This document shows positions 1-7,265 of a stretch of 64,000 nt of DNA, piece after piece. Within the stretch, counting starts at the first letter, position 1. The number at the start of each line of letters is the position of its first letter. The translations under genes were made by a program, and so were the position numbers. This DNA comes from Alphaproteobacteria bacterium SS10 (lineage in GTDB: Bacteria; Pseudomonadota; Alphaproteobacteria; TMED2): the NCBI GenBank assembly GCA_019192455.1, contig JAHCML010000006.1:124604-188603 (forward strand), in the 5' to 3' direction. The notes under the pieces were generated by a model. It was not told the origin of the DNA. It saw only the letters and a program-made list of their open reading frames with translations, and made no database searches.

Positions 1-605
1 ACGGCCTCAAAGTCTCGCTCATCCCGCATGGCCTCTGGGAAGATCATATCGGCGCCCGCATCGACATAGGCTTTAATTCGGTCGATGGTCTTATCCATCC
101 CCTCCACCGCGCGGGCATCAGTCCGGGCGATCAGCACAAAGTTCGGATCAGGCTTCGCATCCACACCGGCCTTGATCTTGCGGACCATATCGGCGGTCGG
201 GACGACTTCCTTATTATCCAGGTGCCCGCAGCGCTTGGGCATGATCTGGTCTTCCATATGACAGCCAGCGAGGCCCAGCTGCGTCAGCTCGACTACTGTG
301 CGCGCGACCGACATCGGCTCACCAAAGCCAGTATCGATATCGATGATCGTGGGCAGGTTGGTTGACCGCGCGATGCCGTAACCCTTCTGGGTTACTTCTG
401 TCATTGTGGTGATGCCGAGATCAGGGAAGCCAAGTTCATTGGCCATAACCCCACCGGATATATAGACGCCGTCGAAACCGATCTGTTCGATCTGCATCGC
501 GACCACAGGCATGATCGCACCCGGGAAGCGCAACAGCTTGCCGCTGTTCAGACCATCCCGGAATGCCTTGCGCCGCTGTTCTGGCGTTGTTTTGATGTGC
601 AGCAT
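1..605 (-). CDS. prpB: Methylisocitrate lyase PrpB (partial, C-terminus outside window)
   Basis: It cleaves 2-methylisocitrate to pyruvate and succinate, the last step of the methylcitrate cycle, in the cytoplasm. The visible N-terminal 201 codons belong to the isocitrate lyase/PEP mutase superfamily. They include GVYISGG near residue 46, the metal-binding DIDTGFG near residue 90, and the signature KRCGH near residue 124, which carries the catalytic cysteine. The motif KRCGH fits methylisocitrate lyase rather than PEP mutase. The start is ATG at 605 with a strong ribosome-binding site (GAGGGAGG) upstream. It lies 31 bp downstream of prpD and is probably co-transcribed with it. The gene is cut by the left edge of the window, so the C-terminus cannot be assessed. 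Confidence 0.9.
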   Translation of the reverse strand, partial: MLHIKTTPEQRRKAFRDGLNSGKLLRFPGAIMPVVAMQIEQIGFDGVYISGGVMANELGFPDLGITTMTEVTQKGYGIARSTNLPTIIDIDTGFGEPMSVARTVVELTQLGLAGCHMEDQIMPKRCGHLDNKEVVPTADMVRKIKAGVDAKPDPNFVLIARTDARAVEGMDKTIDRIKAYVDAGADMIFPEAMRDERDFEA

Positions 606-636
606 TTCTAGCCTCCCTCGTTTCTTATTATTGGGC

Positions 637-2160
637 TTAGAAGATGCCCTTTTCATTCTCGGCTGGGTCTTGAACCGTGCCGGTTGGCATAACCGGGTTC
701 AATTCCATCACCTCTTCAGGTGACAGGTTGGGTAGGCGCTGGACCAGATCAAGGAAACGTTCACTTTCCTCAGCCGTGATCAACCCATCGGTTAGGGTCT
801 TAAACTTGCCGATATATTCAGGCCGGGTGAAGGGCCGGGCACCCAGAGGGTGAGCGTTCGCCACACCAAGCTCGTCAATGATCTTTGAGCCGTCTTCCAT
901 GGTGATCTCAACCCGGGCACCGAAGGCTTTCTCATTCGGGTCATGGCTGTGATATCGACGGGTCCACTCAGGATCTTCCGTGGTCCGGATCTTGTGCCAC
1001 AGCTCAACCGTGTCGGGGCGTTGCGCCCGCTCTGGCGCATAGCTGTCGACATGGTGCCATTTGCCATCCTGCAGGGCGACGGCGAAGATATACATGATCG
1101 AGTGATCGAGGGTCTCCCGGCTGGCCTGCGGGTCCATCTTCTGCGGATCATTGGCGCCGGTGCCAATCACATAGTGAGTATGGTGCGAGGTGTGCAGCAA
1201 CACATCTTTGACTTTAGAGAAGTCATCAATCTTCTCACCCATGCGGAAGGCGAGGTCGATCAGCGCCTGGCTCTGATACTCGGCTGAGTGTTCCTTGGTA
1301 TAGGTGTCGAGGATCTGACGCTTGGCCTGGCCCTTACCAGGCAGCGGGATTTGGTAATGTGCATCTGGGCCATCAAGCACCCAGGCGATAACGCTGTCCT
1401 CACCCTCATAGATTGGCGATGGCGCCCCCTCACCCCGCATCACCCGATCGACAGCCTCAACGGCCAGCTTGGTGGCATGGGCCGGTGCGAAGGCCTTCCA
1501 GGTCGAAATCTCGCCCTTGCGTGACTGGCGGGTGGTGACCGTCACATGCAGCCCCTGCTGGATCGCCTGGTAGATCGTCTCGGTCGGTAGATCGAGCAGC
1601 GTGCCGATACCACCAGCACAGGCCGGACCGATATGGGCGATGTGATCGATCTTATGCTTGTGCAGGCAAATGCCCTTCACCAGCGCCACATGCAGCTCAT
1701 AAGCCGTTGCGATACCACGGCACAGGGCCTCACCATCCTTGCCAACCTGCTGCGCCACCGCGAGTACACCCGGGATGTTATCGCCGGGGTGGGAGTAGTC
1801 GGCCGCCAAGAAGGTATCGTGGAAGTCCAGCTCACGGACCGCCGTACCATTGGCCCATGACGCCCATTCAGCATGAACCTTCACATCCGATGGCAGACCA
1901 AACAGGGTGGCACCACGGCCATTTCGGCTATGGGCAATCGCCTGGGCGCGGGCGGAGATGATTGGGTGGCGGTTCACTGACGCGATACCAACCGAGGCGT
2001 TATCGATGATCCTGTTGATGATCATGTCGAGCACATCATCATCCAGCGCCACTGGATCGGCAGAGACCTCAGCCATCTTCCAAGCCAGTTGATCCTCACG
2101 CGCCAGCTTCGCCTTCGACGGGAAAACGCGGACGTCATGCATGGTCAGATTGGTGCTCAT
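637..2160 (-). CDS. prpD: 2-methylcitrate dehydratase PrpD
   Basis: A 507-residue member of the MmgE/PrpD family, close to the usual length of about 480-500. It dehydrates 2-methylcitrate in the methylcitrate cycle that removes propionyl-CoA. Recognisable family segments include [19 protein letters not shown] (about residues 110-128) and the [17 protein letters not shown] region in the middle of the protein. It is the first gene of a prpD-prpB unit on the minus strand. prpC (methylcitrate synthase) is not in the window and could lie beyond the left edge. The mmsA gene at 17 kb produces propionyl-CoA, so the two loci may act in one catabolic route (inference). The start is ATG at 2160. Confidence 0.93.
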   Translation of the reverse strand: MSTNLTMHDVRVFPSKAKLAREDQLAWKMAEVSADPVALDDDVLDMIINRIIDNASVGIASVNRHPIISARAQAIAHSRNGRGATLFGLPSDVKVHAEWASWANGTAVRELDFHDTFLAADYSHPGDNIPGVLAVAQQVGKDGEALCRGIATAYELHVALVKGICLHKHKIDHIAHIGPACAGGIGTLLDLPTETIYQAIQQGLHVTVTTRQSRKGEISTWKAFAPAHATKLAVEAVDRVMRGEGAPSPIYEGEDSVIAWVLDGPDAHYQIPLPGKGQAKRQILDTYTKEHSAEYQSQALIDLAFRMGEKIDDFSKVKDVLLHTSHHTHYVIGTGANDPQKMDPQASRETLDHSIMYIFAVALQDGKWHHVDSYAPERAQRPDTVELWHKIRTTEDPEWTRRYHSHDPNEKAFGARVEITMEDGSKIIDELGVANAHPLGARPFTRPEYIGKFKTLTDGLITAEESERFLDLVQRLPNLSPEEVMELNPVMPTGTVQDPAENEKGIF

Positions 2161-2488
2161 TTGGTGTCTCCTAAGCCGCCCGAATGGGCTTTATCGCGGC
2201 GCCCATTTCCCAGGCGCTCATGGTGTTTGTTTCGCGTCGGGCAGGTGCGTGCCAATCGCCCTACCAACGCGACGTCAGCAATCTAAGCCAGCGCCTGCTT
2301 TTCCACAACGCACGCATCCGATCGCTTAAAGCGCCAGCATTTCTCGGCTTTTTCTTCAGCCCGGCTGGGGACAACTACCCCGGATGCGACAGGACGCCTC
2401 AGGATAATTCGGCCAGCGTGCCCTTTGGCAAAAATGCAACATAGCGTAAAATCGTAAGCAGGTTTCGTTGTCTGGGGGGGGCATAGCG
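2161..2488. other. Intergenic region between prpD and the toxin-antitoxin pair
   Basis: About 330 bp between divergent genes that should hold both promoters. I see no gene with convincing codon use. The AT-rich stretch 2430-2462 is a plausible promoter area. A run of eight G (2474-2481) precedes the antitoxin start. A TTTGGCAAAAATGCAA-like segment at about 2424-2439 only loosely recalls the TTTGCAAA boxes bound by short-chain acyl-CoA regulators, and I do not claim an operator. Confidence 0.4.
2474..2481 (+). promoter_or_regulatory. G8 tract acting as ribosome-binding site
   Basis: Eight consecutive G residues end seven nucleotides before the antitoxin ATG and are the only Shine-Dalgarno-like sequence there. 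Homopolymeric G tracts of this length are prone to replication slippage, which would change spacing and translation of the antitoxin. Whether it actually varies cannot be told from one sequence. Confidence 0.4.
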
Positions 2489-2689
2489 ATGACCGATGAC
2501 ATGCTGAGGCGGCTGCGCGAACAGCGGCAGCGCCTGGAGCGCGAGCGCGAAGAAATCCGCCACCGGCTCCACAACTCACTTGATGAAATTGATGCTGGCA
2601 GACTTGCCACCGGAACCGGTGTGCAGGCCATCAGGCGTGCGTTTGAACGTGGTATCAAGCAAAGCGATGGTGGACAGCCGCTTCAATGA
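2489..2689 (+). CDS. Putative antitoxin of a ParDE-like module
   Basis: A 66-residue, highly charged, mostly helical protein (LREQRQRLEREREEIRHR at residues about 8-25), typical in size and composition of small antitoxins but without a motif that names the family. The call rests mainly on the next gene, a ParE/RelE-type toxin whose ATG overlaps this stop codon by four bases (ATGA at 2686-2689), the usual antitoxin-first arrangement. I place the start at ATG 2489 because the in-frame extension upstream (codons for SGGGIA) runs through the G8 tract, which serves better as a ribosome-binding site 7 nt before the ATG. The antitoxin would bind and neutralise the toxin and probably repress the operon (inference). 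Confidence 0.6.
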   Translation: MTDDMLRRLREQRQRLEREREEIRHRLHNSLDEIDAGRLATGTGVQAIRRAFERGIKQSDGGQPLQ

Positions 2690-3081
2690 AGCCGTTCAGC
2701 CTGTCGCGCAGCGCTGAACAGCGGTTGGGTCAGATTGCCGGCTGGACCGCTTCTAACTACGGTTACGACAAAGCGCTCGAATACCAAGATCAATTGATCG
2801 ATACGTTAACCGCCCTGGATGGCGGTGAGCTTCCGGATGGGAAATCCTGCGCGCCCCTACTCGGCGCAAAGCATGCCAACCGGGATGTTCGATATCTGAT
2901 GTCAGGCCAACATCACATCGTCTATGAGCGGCAACCGGATCAGATTGTGGTGCTTGACTTCATTCACCGCGCGATGGATCTAAACCGCCATCTGAGCCTG
3001 GTAGGCGAGGAACTGTCCAAGGTCGATGCCGCGCAAGAACGTGGCTCAAACCCTGACAGACGGCGCTCAAACGGATTGTAA
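2686..3081 (+). CDS. ParE/RelE-family toxin
   Basis: A 131-residue protein with the ParE/RelE toxin fold pattern. An N-terminal helix pair (SAEQRLGQIAGWTASNYG, residues 8-25) is followed by a Y..QLIDTL helix. The C-terminal strand block includes RDVRYLMSGQHHIVYERQP and the signature-like FIHRAMDLNRHL (about residues 91-102). This matches the H..MD..RHL end of ParE toxins, which poison DNA gyrase; RelE members instead cut mRNA, and the sequence alone does not settle which. It carries about 28 extra residues after the signature (LVGEELSKVDAAQERG onwards), longer than the usual ~100-residue toxin. It overlaps the antitoxin gene by 4 bp, suggesting translational coupling. Confidence 0.8.
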   Translation: MKPFSLSRSAEQRLGQIAGWTASNYGYDKALEYQDQLIDTLTALDGGELPDGKSCAPLLGAKHANRDVRYLMSGQHHIVYERQPDQIVVLDFIHRAMDLNRHLSLVGEELSKVDAAQERGSNPDRRRSNGL

Positions 3082-3165
3082 GCAGGCGAACATTTATTTC
3101 GTCTGCGCTTTCCAGCACTGCCGGTAGTTTCTCGCGTATCGTATTCTTGATAGGGAGAGCCCGCC

Positions 3166-3618
3166 ATGTGGGGCCAGTTTATTGGGCAGCGCCTAAGCCG
3201 GCAGCAAAAAGCCGACAACGCCGCCATCGAAGTTCTCGGTTTTATCTCAGCGCCGCAAACCAGCAGCGACGGCATCACGTCGATCGTGCATGACGACCAG
3301 CAAAAGGGTCTGGCTCGCAAATATGCTGGCCTGGCGGCCCAAGGTCTGCGATCAACGGCAATCCAGAACGATAAATCCGCGACCCGGCTACTCGGTGACC
3401 TCCGTGAGAGCCTGGACTATGTCGCAAAGGCTCGGCCACAGTTGGCCGATGAGGTGATGACCGCCACGCGCCGTCGCTTTGAAGAAGAGGCGGCAGAGGT
3501 TGTTCAACGTGTCTTCGGCGGCGACCACGCGGAGAAGATGACCCCCGATGCGGTTGCCCGTGTTACCGAAATCCACGAACGCCGGTTCGACCCATCACCG
3601 CTAGCTGCCCACGCATAA
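3166..3618 (+). CDS. Hypothetical protein, helical, 150 residues
   Basis: I do not recognise this family. The protein is soluble and predicted mainly helical, with a charged segment RRRFEEEAAEVVQRVFGGDHAEKM near residues 105-127 and no signal peptide or membrane segment. The start ATG (3166) is preceded by AGGGAGAG at 3151-3158, a good ribosome-binding site. Codon use (C/G-ending codons) matches neighbouring genes, which supports real coding. It lies 84 bp downstream of the toxin gene in the same direction, so it could be read from the same promoter, but nothing links it functionally to the toxin. Confidence 0.6.
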   Translation: MWGQFIGQRLSRQQKADNAAIEVLGFISAPQTSSDGITSIVHDDQQKGLARKYAGLAAQGLRSTAIQNDKSATRLLGDLRESLDYVAKARPQLADEVMTATRRRFEEEAAEVVQRVFGGDHAEKMTPDAVARVTEIHERRFDPSPLAAHA

Positions 3619-3668
3619 CAGATTTGCCGGCAGAGTGTGATCTGGCTATCCACCTGATTTAAAAAGAC

Positions 3669-3706
3669 TTCGCAGCGCGCTGAGAAAAAACTTTGGGCGC
3701 TGCGAA
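3669..3706. repeat. Perfect 10-bp inverted repeat (hairpin)
   Basis: TTCGCAGCGC (3669-3678) and GCGCTGCGAA (3697-3706) are perfect complements around an 18-nt loop. A T-run follows only when read on the minus strand (GTCTTTTT), so it could terminate minus-strand transcription. On the plus strand it may instead end the transcript from the upstream genes or serve as an operator just before the TTGAC box at 3716. Confidence 0.5.
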
Positions 3707-3715
3707 AAAATACTG

Positions 3716-3749
3716 TTGACGGGATGATGCGTTTTGCGTCACCGTTTCT
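3716..3749 (+). promoter_or_regulatory. Candidate promoter for the riboswitch transcript
   Basis: TTGACG at 3716-3721 is a good -35 box. The -10 box at the proper spacing (about 3739-3744) is poor. A start near 3748 would place the SAM-II aptamer at the very 5' end of the RNA, where it normally sits. Supported mainly by position. Confidence 0.4.
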
Positions 3750-3805
3750 TCAGCGCCGATTTGAGCTACAGCTTGCTGGGCGCTTAACAAATGCAGCTAA
3801 AGCGT
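3750..3805 (+). ncRNA. SAM-II riboswitch (metA motif)
   Basis: The sequence matches the SAM-II consensus in order. A P1 stem AGCGCC (3752-3757) pairs with GGCGCT (3779-3784). The conserved loop entry GATTTGA (3758-3764) and TTGC (3773-3776) follow, and the hallmark tail AAATGCAGCTAAA (3789-3801) forms the pseudoknot in this class. SAM-II binds S-adenosylmethionine and switches off sulfur/methionine genes in Alphaproteobacteria. Here the next gene is a sulfonate-type ABC substrate-binding protein 170 bp downstream. An intrinsic terminator starts about 15 nt after the aptamer, so control is probably by premature transcription termination rather than by hiding a ribosome-binding site (inference). 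Confidence 0.85.
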
Positions 3806-3817
3806 GGGTGTGGATGT

Positions 3818-3853
3818 CCCGCCCCCAGGTTTTAAGCTGTGGCGGGTTTTTTT
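3818..3853 (+). terminator. Intrinsic terminator of the SAM-II riboswitch
   Basis: CCCGCC (3818-3823) pairs with GGCGGG (3841-3846), followed directly by seven T (3847-3853). Bases 3834-3843 in the loop and right arm are also complementary to aptamer bases 3765-3774, ten contiguous pairs including one U-G. This would give an alternative antiterminator that breaks both the aptamer and this stem. Confidence 0.8.
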
Positions 3854-3976
3854 ATGCCCCCACAGCTGCCCAGATAGACAACGGCAGAGATGAAGCCGAG
3901 GTGTAGATGGACAGCTAGAAGAGCGTGATTAGGCCCGCCGTCTCATGATGAAACGGATAGAGACGGAGCCACATCC

Positions 3977-4993
3977 ATGTCCATTATTGCGAAGGCAACC
4001 AACCTTACCCGCCGTACAGCCCTAGGCCTACTCGGCGCCGCCACCCTGATCCCGGCAATCGCTGGCACCCCAGCCGCCGCATCAGACCTCAAACAAATCA
4101 CCATCGACTGGGCCTACTACAATCCAGTCAGCTTGATCCTCAAAGATCAGAAGCTGTTGGAAGATGAGTTCAAGGCTGACGGTATCCGCATCCGCTGGGT
4201 ACAGAGCCATGGCTCAAACAAGGCGATTGAGTTCCTGAACTCACGCAGTGCTGATTTCGCCTCAACCGCTGGGGCCGCTGCCCTGCTCGCCAAGATCAAT
4301 GGCAGCCCGATCAACGCCATCTATGTCTACTCAAAGCCTGAGTGGACCGCGCTGGTCACCAATCAGGACAGCGACATTCAAACCGTTGAAGACCTGCGCG
4401 GTAAGCGCGTTGCAGTGACCCGCGGTACTGATCCCTACATCTTCCTGCTGCGCGCACTCGCCGATCATGGCCTGACTGAAGACGACATCAAGCCGGTCCT
4501 GCTGCAGCATGCCGATGGTGGTAATGCACTGAAGCGTGGCCAGGTTGATGCCTGGGCTGGGCTGGACCCAATGATGGCTGGCCAAGAGCTGAAGGACGGC
4601 GCCCGCCTGTTCTTCCGCGATCCTGACCTCAACACCTATGGCTTCCTGAACACCCGGACGGCGTTTGCGGAAGAGCACCCGGAGATCGTGAACCGCGTCT
4701 TGAGCGTCTATGAGAAGGCCCGCGCCTACGCCATCGACAACCCGGATGTGCTGCGTGACACCCTCGCCAAGGCTGCCCGCCTTGAGCCAGCGGTCGCTGA
4801 AAAGCAGCTGGAGCGGACCGATCTTAGCAACCCGTTCATTGGTGCCGTTCACGCTGAACATATCACCGCCGCCGGCATCGCCCTGCAATCCAGCGGCATC
4901 ATCGCCGATGATGTGGATGTGGCCGGTAACACCAACGCGCTGATCGATACCCAATTCGTTCAGCCATTCGTTGAGAAACAAGCGTCGAACTAA
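3977..4993 (+). CDS. Sulfonate-type ABC transporter substrate-binding protein
   Basis: A 338-residue periplasmic binding protein of the SsuA/TauA/NrtT family (NMT1-like fold). It captures a small organosulfur compound, most likely an alkanesulfonate, for the permease and ATPase encoded next. The N-terminus has a twin-arginine-like export signal (LTRRTALGLLGAA at about residues 10-22, cleavage after AAA-S near 36). Typical family segments are ITIDWAYYNPVSLILKDQ, HGSNKAIEFLNSRSADFA and VEDLRGKRVAVTRGTDPY. A SAM-II riboswitch and terminator precede it, implying repression when SAM is plentiful and agreeing with a sulfur-scavenging role. The exact ligand cannot be read from the sequence; methionine derivatives are an alternative given the SAM control. 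Confidence 0.85.
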   Translation: MSIIAKATNLTRRTALGLLGAATLIPAIAGTPAAASDLKQITIDWAYYNPVSLILKDQKLLEDEFKADGIRIRWVQSHGSNKAIEFLNSRSADFASTAGAAALLAKINGSPINAIYVYSKPEWTALVTNQDSDIQTVEDLRGKRVAVTRGTDPYIFLLRALADHGLTEDDIKPVLLQHADGGNALKRGQVDAWAGLDPMMAGQELKDGARLFFRDPDLNTYGFLNTRTAFAEEHPEIVNRVLSVYEKARAYAIDNPDVLRDTLAKAARLEPAVAEKQLERTDLSNPFIGAVHAEHITAAGIALQSSGIIADDVDVAGNTNALIDTQFVQPFVEKQASN

Positions 4994-5017
4994 GCACCCT
5001 TAGTTCAAGACGTACTA

Positions 5018-5058
5018 CCCGGCCGCAGCGTCCTCCCTTCCCCTGCGGCCGGGTCTTT
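5018..5058 (+). terminator. Intercistronic GC hairpin with short T-run
   Basis: CCCGGCCGCA (5018-5027) pairs with TGCGGCCGGG (5044-5053) and is followed by TCTTT. It lies between the binding-protein gene and the permease gene. Such hairpins commonly let the abundant binding protein be made in excess over the membrane parts, through partial termination or 3'-end protection. A stem with nearly the same arms lies between dctP and dctQ at 15295-15319. Confidence 0.7.
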
Positions 5059-5097
5059 AACCCCGACACGAGAGCAAATGCTTTGAGGAACCGTGAG

Positions 5098-5946
5098 ATG
5101 AGCTCGATCACAGCAGATACAGCGCTAAACAGCGCCAAGCCGAGTGCACGCCGGTTCCGCCCATTTCAGTTTCTGAAAGGCCGCCTGACCTGGATTGAGC
5201 CGCTGATCCTTCCACTGTTGATCGCGGGTATCTGGGAGGGGGCCGCAAAGTGGGGTTGGATTGACGCCCTACTGCTGCCGCCACCAAGCGCCGTCGCCGA
5301 AGAGATTGCCTATCTCTGGCATAACCAAGACCTCGATTTACACATTCAAGCGACCGTTTGGCGGGTCGCTGTTGGCTTTGCCGCTGGTGCCATTGTCGCG
5401 ACCATTCTGGGCGCCATCACTGGCTATGCTGAGCGCGCGTTCCGGGCCATCGACCCGACCATTCAAGCGCTGCGCTCCATCCCATCCATTGCGTGGGTGC
5501 CACTGTTCATCCTGTGGTTTGGCATCTTTGAAGCACCAAAGGTTCTGTTGATCGCCGTCGGCGCCTTCTTCCCGATCTATCTCGGCCTCTCCACCGCTAT
5601 TCATGGCGCTGATCGTAAGCTGGTTGAAGTTGGCCGTGTCTACCGCCTGTCAGCCGCGGCGATGATCACCCGCATCCTGCTGCCAAGCTCACTGCCCGCC
5701 TACCTAACCGGCCTTCGTAATGGCCTGGCCCTAGGCTGGATGTTTGTCGTTGCCGCCGAATTTATGGGCGCCAGCGAGGGGCTCGGGTTTCTGCTAATCG
5801 ACGGTCAGATGACCGGCCGGGCCCAAACAATCATCGCCTCAATCTTCCTTTTCGCCTGCCTTGGAAAAGCCTCAGATTGGCTACTTGCCGGCCTCTCAAA
5901 GCCCCTTTTGAGCTGGCAGGATGACTTCCAATCAACGCGCGCATAA
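5098..5946 (+). CDS. ssuC: SsuC-type ABC transporter permease
   Basis: A 282-residue inner-membrane permease with about six membrane helices and the binding-protein-dependent transport domain. The cytoplasmic EAA-type loop is visible as VYRLSAAAMITRILLPSSLP near residue 180, which docks on the ATPase. The start is set at ATG 5098 because GAGGAA (5085-5090) gives a ribosome-binding site with 7-nt spacing; a TTG at 5083 would place that site inside the gene. It follows the binding protein after the GC hairpin and precedes the ATPase by 22 bp, forming a standard sulfonate-type importer. Confidence 0.87.
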   Translation: MSSITADTALNSAKPSARRFRPFQFLKGRLTWIEPLILPLLIAGIWEGAAKWGWIDALLLPPPSAVAEEIAYLWHNQDLDLHIQATVWRVAVGFAAGAIVATILGAITGYAERAFRAIDPTIQALRSIPSIAWVPLFILWFGIFEAPKVLLIAVGAFFPIYLGLSTAIHGADRKLVEVGRVYRLSAAAMITRILLPSSLPAYLTGLRNGLALGWMFVVAAEFMGASEGLGFLLIDGQMTGRAQTIIASIFLFACLGKASDWLLAGLSKPLLSWQDDFQSTRA

Positions 5947-5968
5947 CCGCTCATAAGGAACAAGAACC

Positions 5969-6775
5969 ATGAGCCTCGTTATCTCCTCTGTGAACCGACA
6001 TTTCGATCTGGATAAGGGCCGCCAGGTCCAGGCCCTCAAAGGCATCGACCTTGCTGTTGGCCAGGGTGACTTCGTTTGCCTGCTCGGCGGTAGTGGCTGC
6101 GGTAAGAGTACACTGCTGCGCCTCATCGCCGGGTTGGACCAGCCGAACAGTGGCAGCCTTACCCTGAATGGCACCCCCATCGACCAACCACGTGACGAGG
6201 TTGGCATCGTCTTCCAAGAGCCACGCCTGCTACCATGGCAACGGGTCTCCGCCAATGTGGGCTTTGGCCTTAAGGGTGTTGAGAAGGGGGCCAAGAAGGA
6301 ACGCATTCAAGGGATCCTGGATGAAGTTGGCCTTGGCGATAAGGGTAAGTCGTGGCCACGCCAACTCTCCGGCGGTCAGGCACAGCGTGCCGCCATCGCG
6401 CGCGCGTTGGTTCAGGCCCCAGAACTTCTATTGCTGGATGAGCCGTTCTCCGCGGTTGATGCCCTCACCCGCGCCGATCTGCACGAGCTACTGCTCGGCC
6501 TATGGCGGGAGCATGGCTTCACCACCATCATGGTGACCCACGACATTGATGAAGCCTTGGCCCTTGCCGACCGTATCGTTGTGATGGGTGCCAATCCTGG
6601 CCGCCTGGTCGGTGAAGTGCTGGTAAGTCAGCGCCGCCCACGCAATCCAAGTGCCCCGGGGCAGCAGCAGCTGCGCCGAACCATTCTAGACATGCTGGCC
6701 CAAGGCAAAGCCCGCCAGCCCGACCCCTCAACGAGAGAGAACCAAGATGACGAACAAATCCGACGCGTTGCGTGA
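5969..6775 (+). CDS. ssuB: SsuB-type ABC transporter ATPase
   Basis: A 268-residue ATP-binding subunit that powers uptake through the preceding permease at the cytoplasmic face. It shows Walker A GGSGCGKST (about residues 39-47), Q-loop FQEPRLLPW, ABC signature LSGGQ (about residue 133), Walker B LLLLDEPFSAVD and the H-loop TMVTHDIDEA-like segment. The FQEPRLLPW form of the Q-loop is typical of the nitrate/sulfonate/taurine branch. Its last 29 bp overlap the start of the OsmC gene in another frame, so the two are translationally linked. Confidence 0.9.
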   Translation: MSLVISSVNRHFDLDKGRQVQALKGIDLAVGQGDFVCLLGGSGCGKSTLLRLIAGLDQPNSGSLTLNGTPIDQPRDEVGIVFQEPRLLPWQRVSANVGFGLKGVEKGAKKERIQGILDEVGLGDKGKSWPRQLSGGQAQRAAIARALVQAPELLLLDEPFSAVDALTRADLHELLLGLWREHGFTTIMVTHDIDEALALADRIVVMGANPGRLVGEVLVSQRRPRNPSAPGQQQLRRTILDMLAQGKARQPDPSTRENQDDEQIRRVA

Positions 6776-7265
6776 GCTTCAGGCACCCTTAAAAGCGCAA
6801 TACCGTGAAGATCCGGATAGCGCGGTTATCACCCTGAAAGCTGATGGAGAGCTAGAGAGTGACAAGATCGTCTGTAAGGTCGATACGGGTAAAGCGCTGG
6901 TCGAAGCTGGCCTCCACCCCGCAACCGGTGGTGACGGGCTCTCCGCTTGCTCCGGTGACATGCTGTTGGAAGCCCTCGTCGCCTGCGCCGGCGTTACCCT
7001 TAAAGCGGTTGCCACGGCACTCGATATCCAGGTCCGTTCCGGCCAGGTGAAGGCCGAGGGCGACCTCGATTTCCGTGGCACCCTCGGTGTCGATCGGGAA
7101 GCTGCAGTCGGCTTCCGCGATATTCGCCTAACCTTTGAGTTGGACACAGACGCCGATGATGAGCAGGTGGCAACCCTGCTCAAACTCACCGAGCGCTATT
7201 GCGTGGTGCTTCAGACCCTGCAAGCGGGCCTGACCATCGACAGCAAGATCAAGGTCGCTGCTTAA
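6747..7265 (+). CDS. OsmC-family protein
   Basis: A 172-residue OsmC/Ohr-superfamily protein, the last gene of the riboswitch-controlled operon. OsmC proteins use paired cysteines to reduce organic hydroperoxides or handle reactive sulfur compounds. The family core is visible as LSACSGDMLLEALVACAGVT (about residues 70-89), supplying the two cysteines, and the C-terminal RYCVVLQTL segment with a third. It overlaps ssuB by 29 bp and shares 4 bp convergently with ilvE. Its place in a sulfonate importer operon suggests a role in processing or detoxifying the imported sulfur compound (inference). It could equally be a general peroxidase. Confidence 0.8.
   Translation: MTNKSDALRELQAPLKAQYREDPDSAVITLKADGELESDKIVCKVDTGKALVEAGLHPATGGDGLSACSGDMLLEALVACAGVTLKAVATALDIQVRSGQVKAEGDLDFRGTLGVDREAAVGFRDIRLTFELDTDADDEQVATLLKLTERYCVVLQTLQAGLTIDSKIKVAA

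Noticed and set aside
3724-3906. 60-codon frame across the riboswitch region
   Set aside because: It overlaps the SAM-II aptamer and terminator, which explain the conserved sequence; codon use is unlike the neighbouring genes.
4331-4981. Minus-strand open frame of 216 codons opposite the sulfonate-binding protein gene
   Set aside because: Shadow of a confidently identified gene; its translation has no family resemblance.
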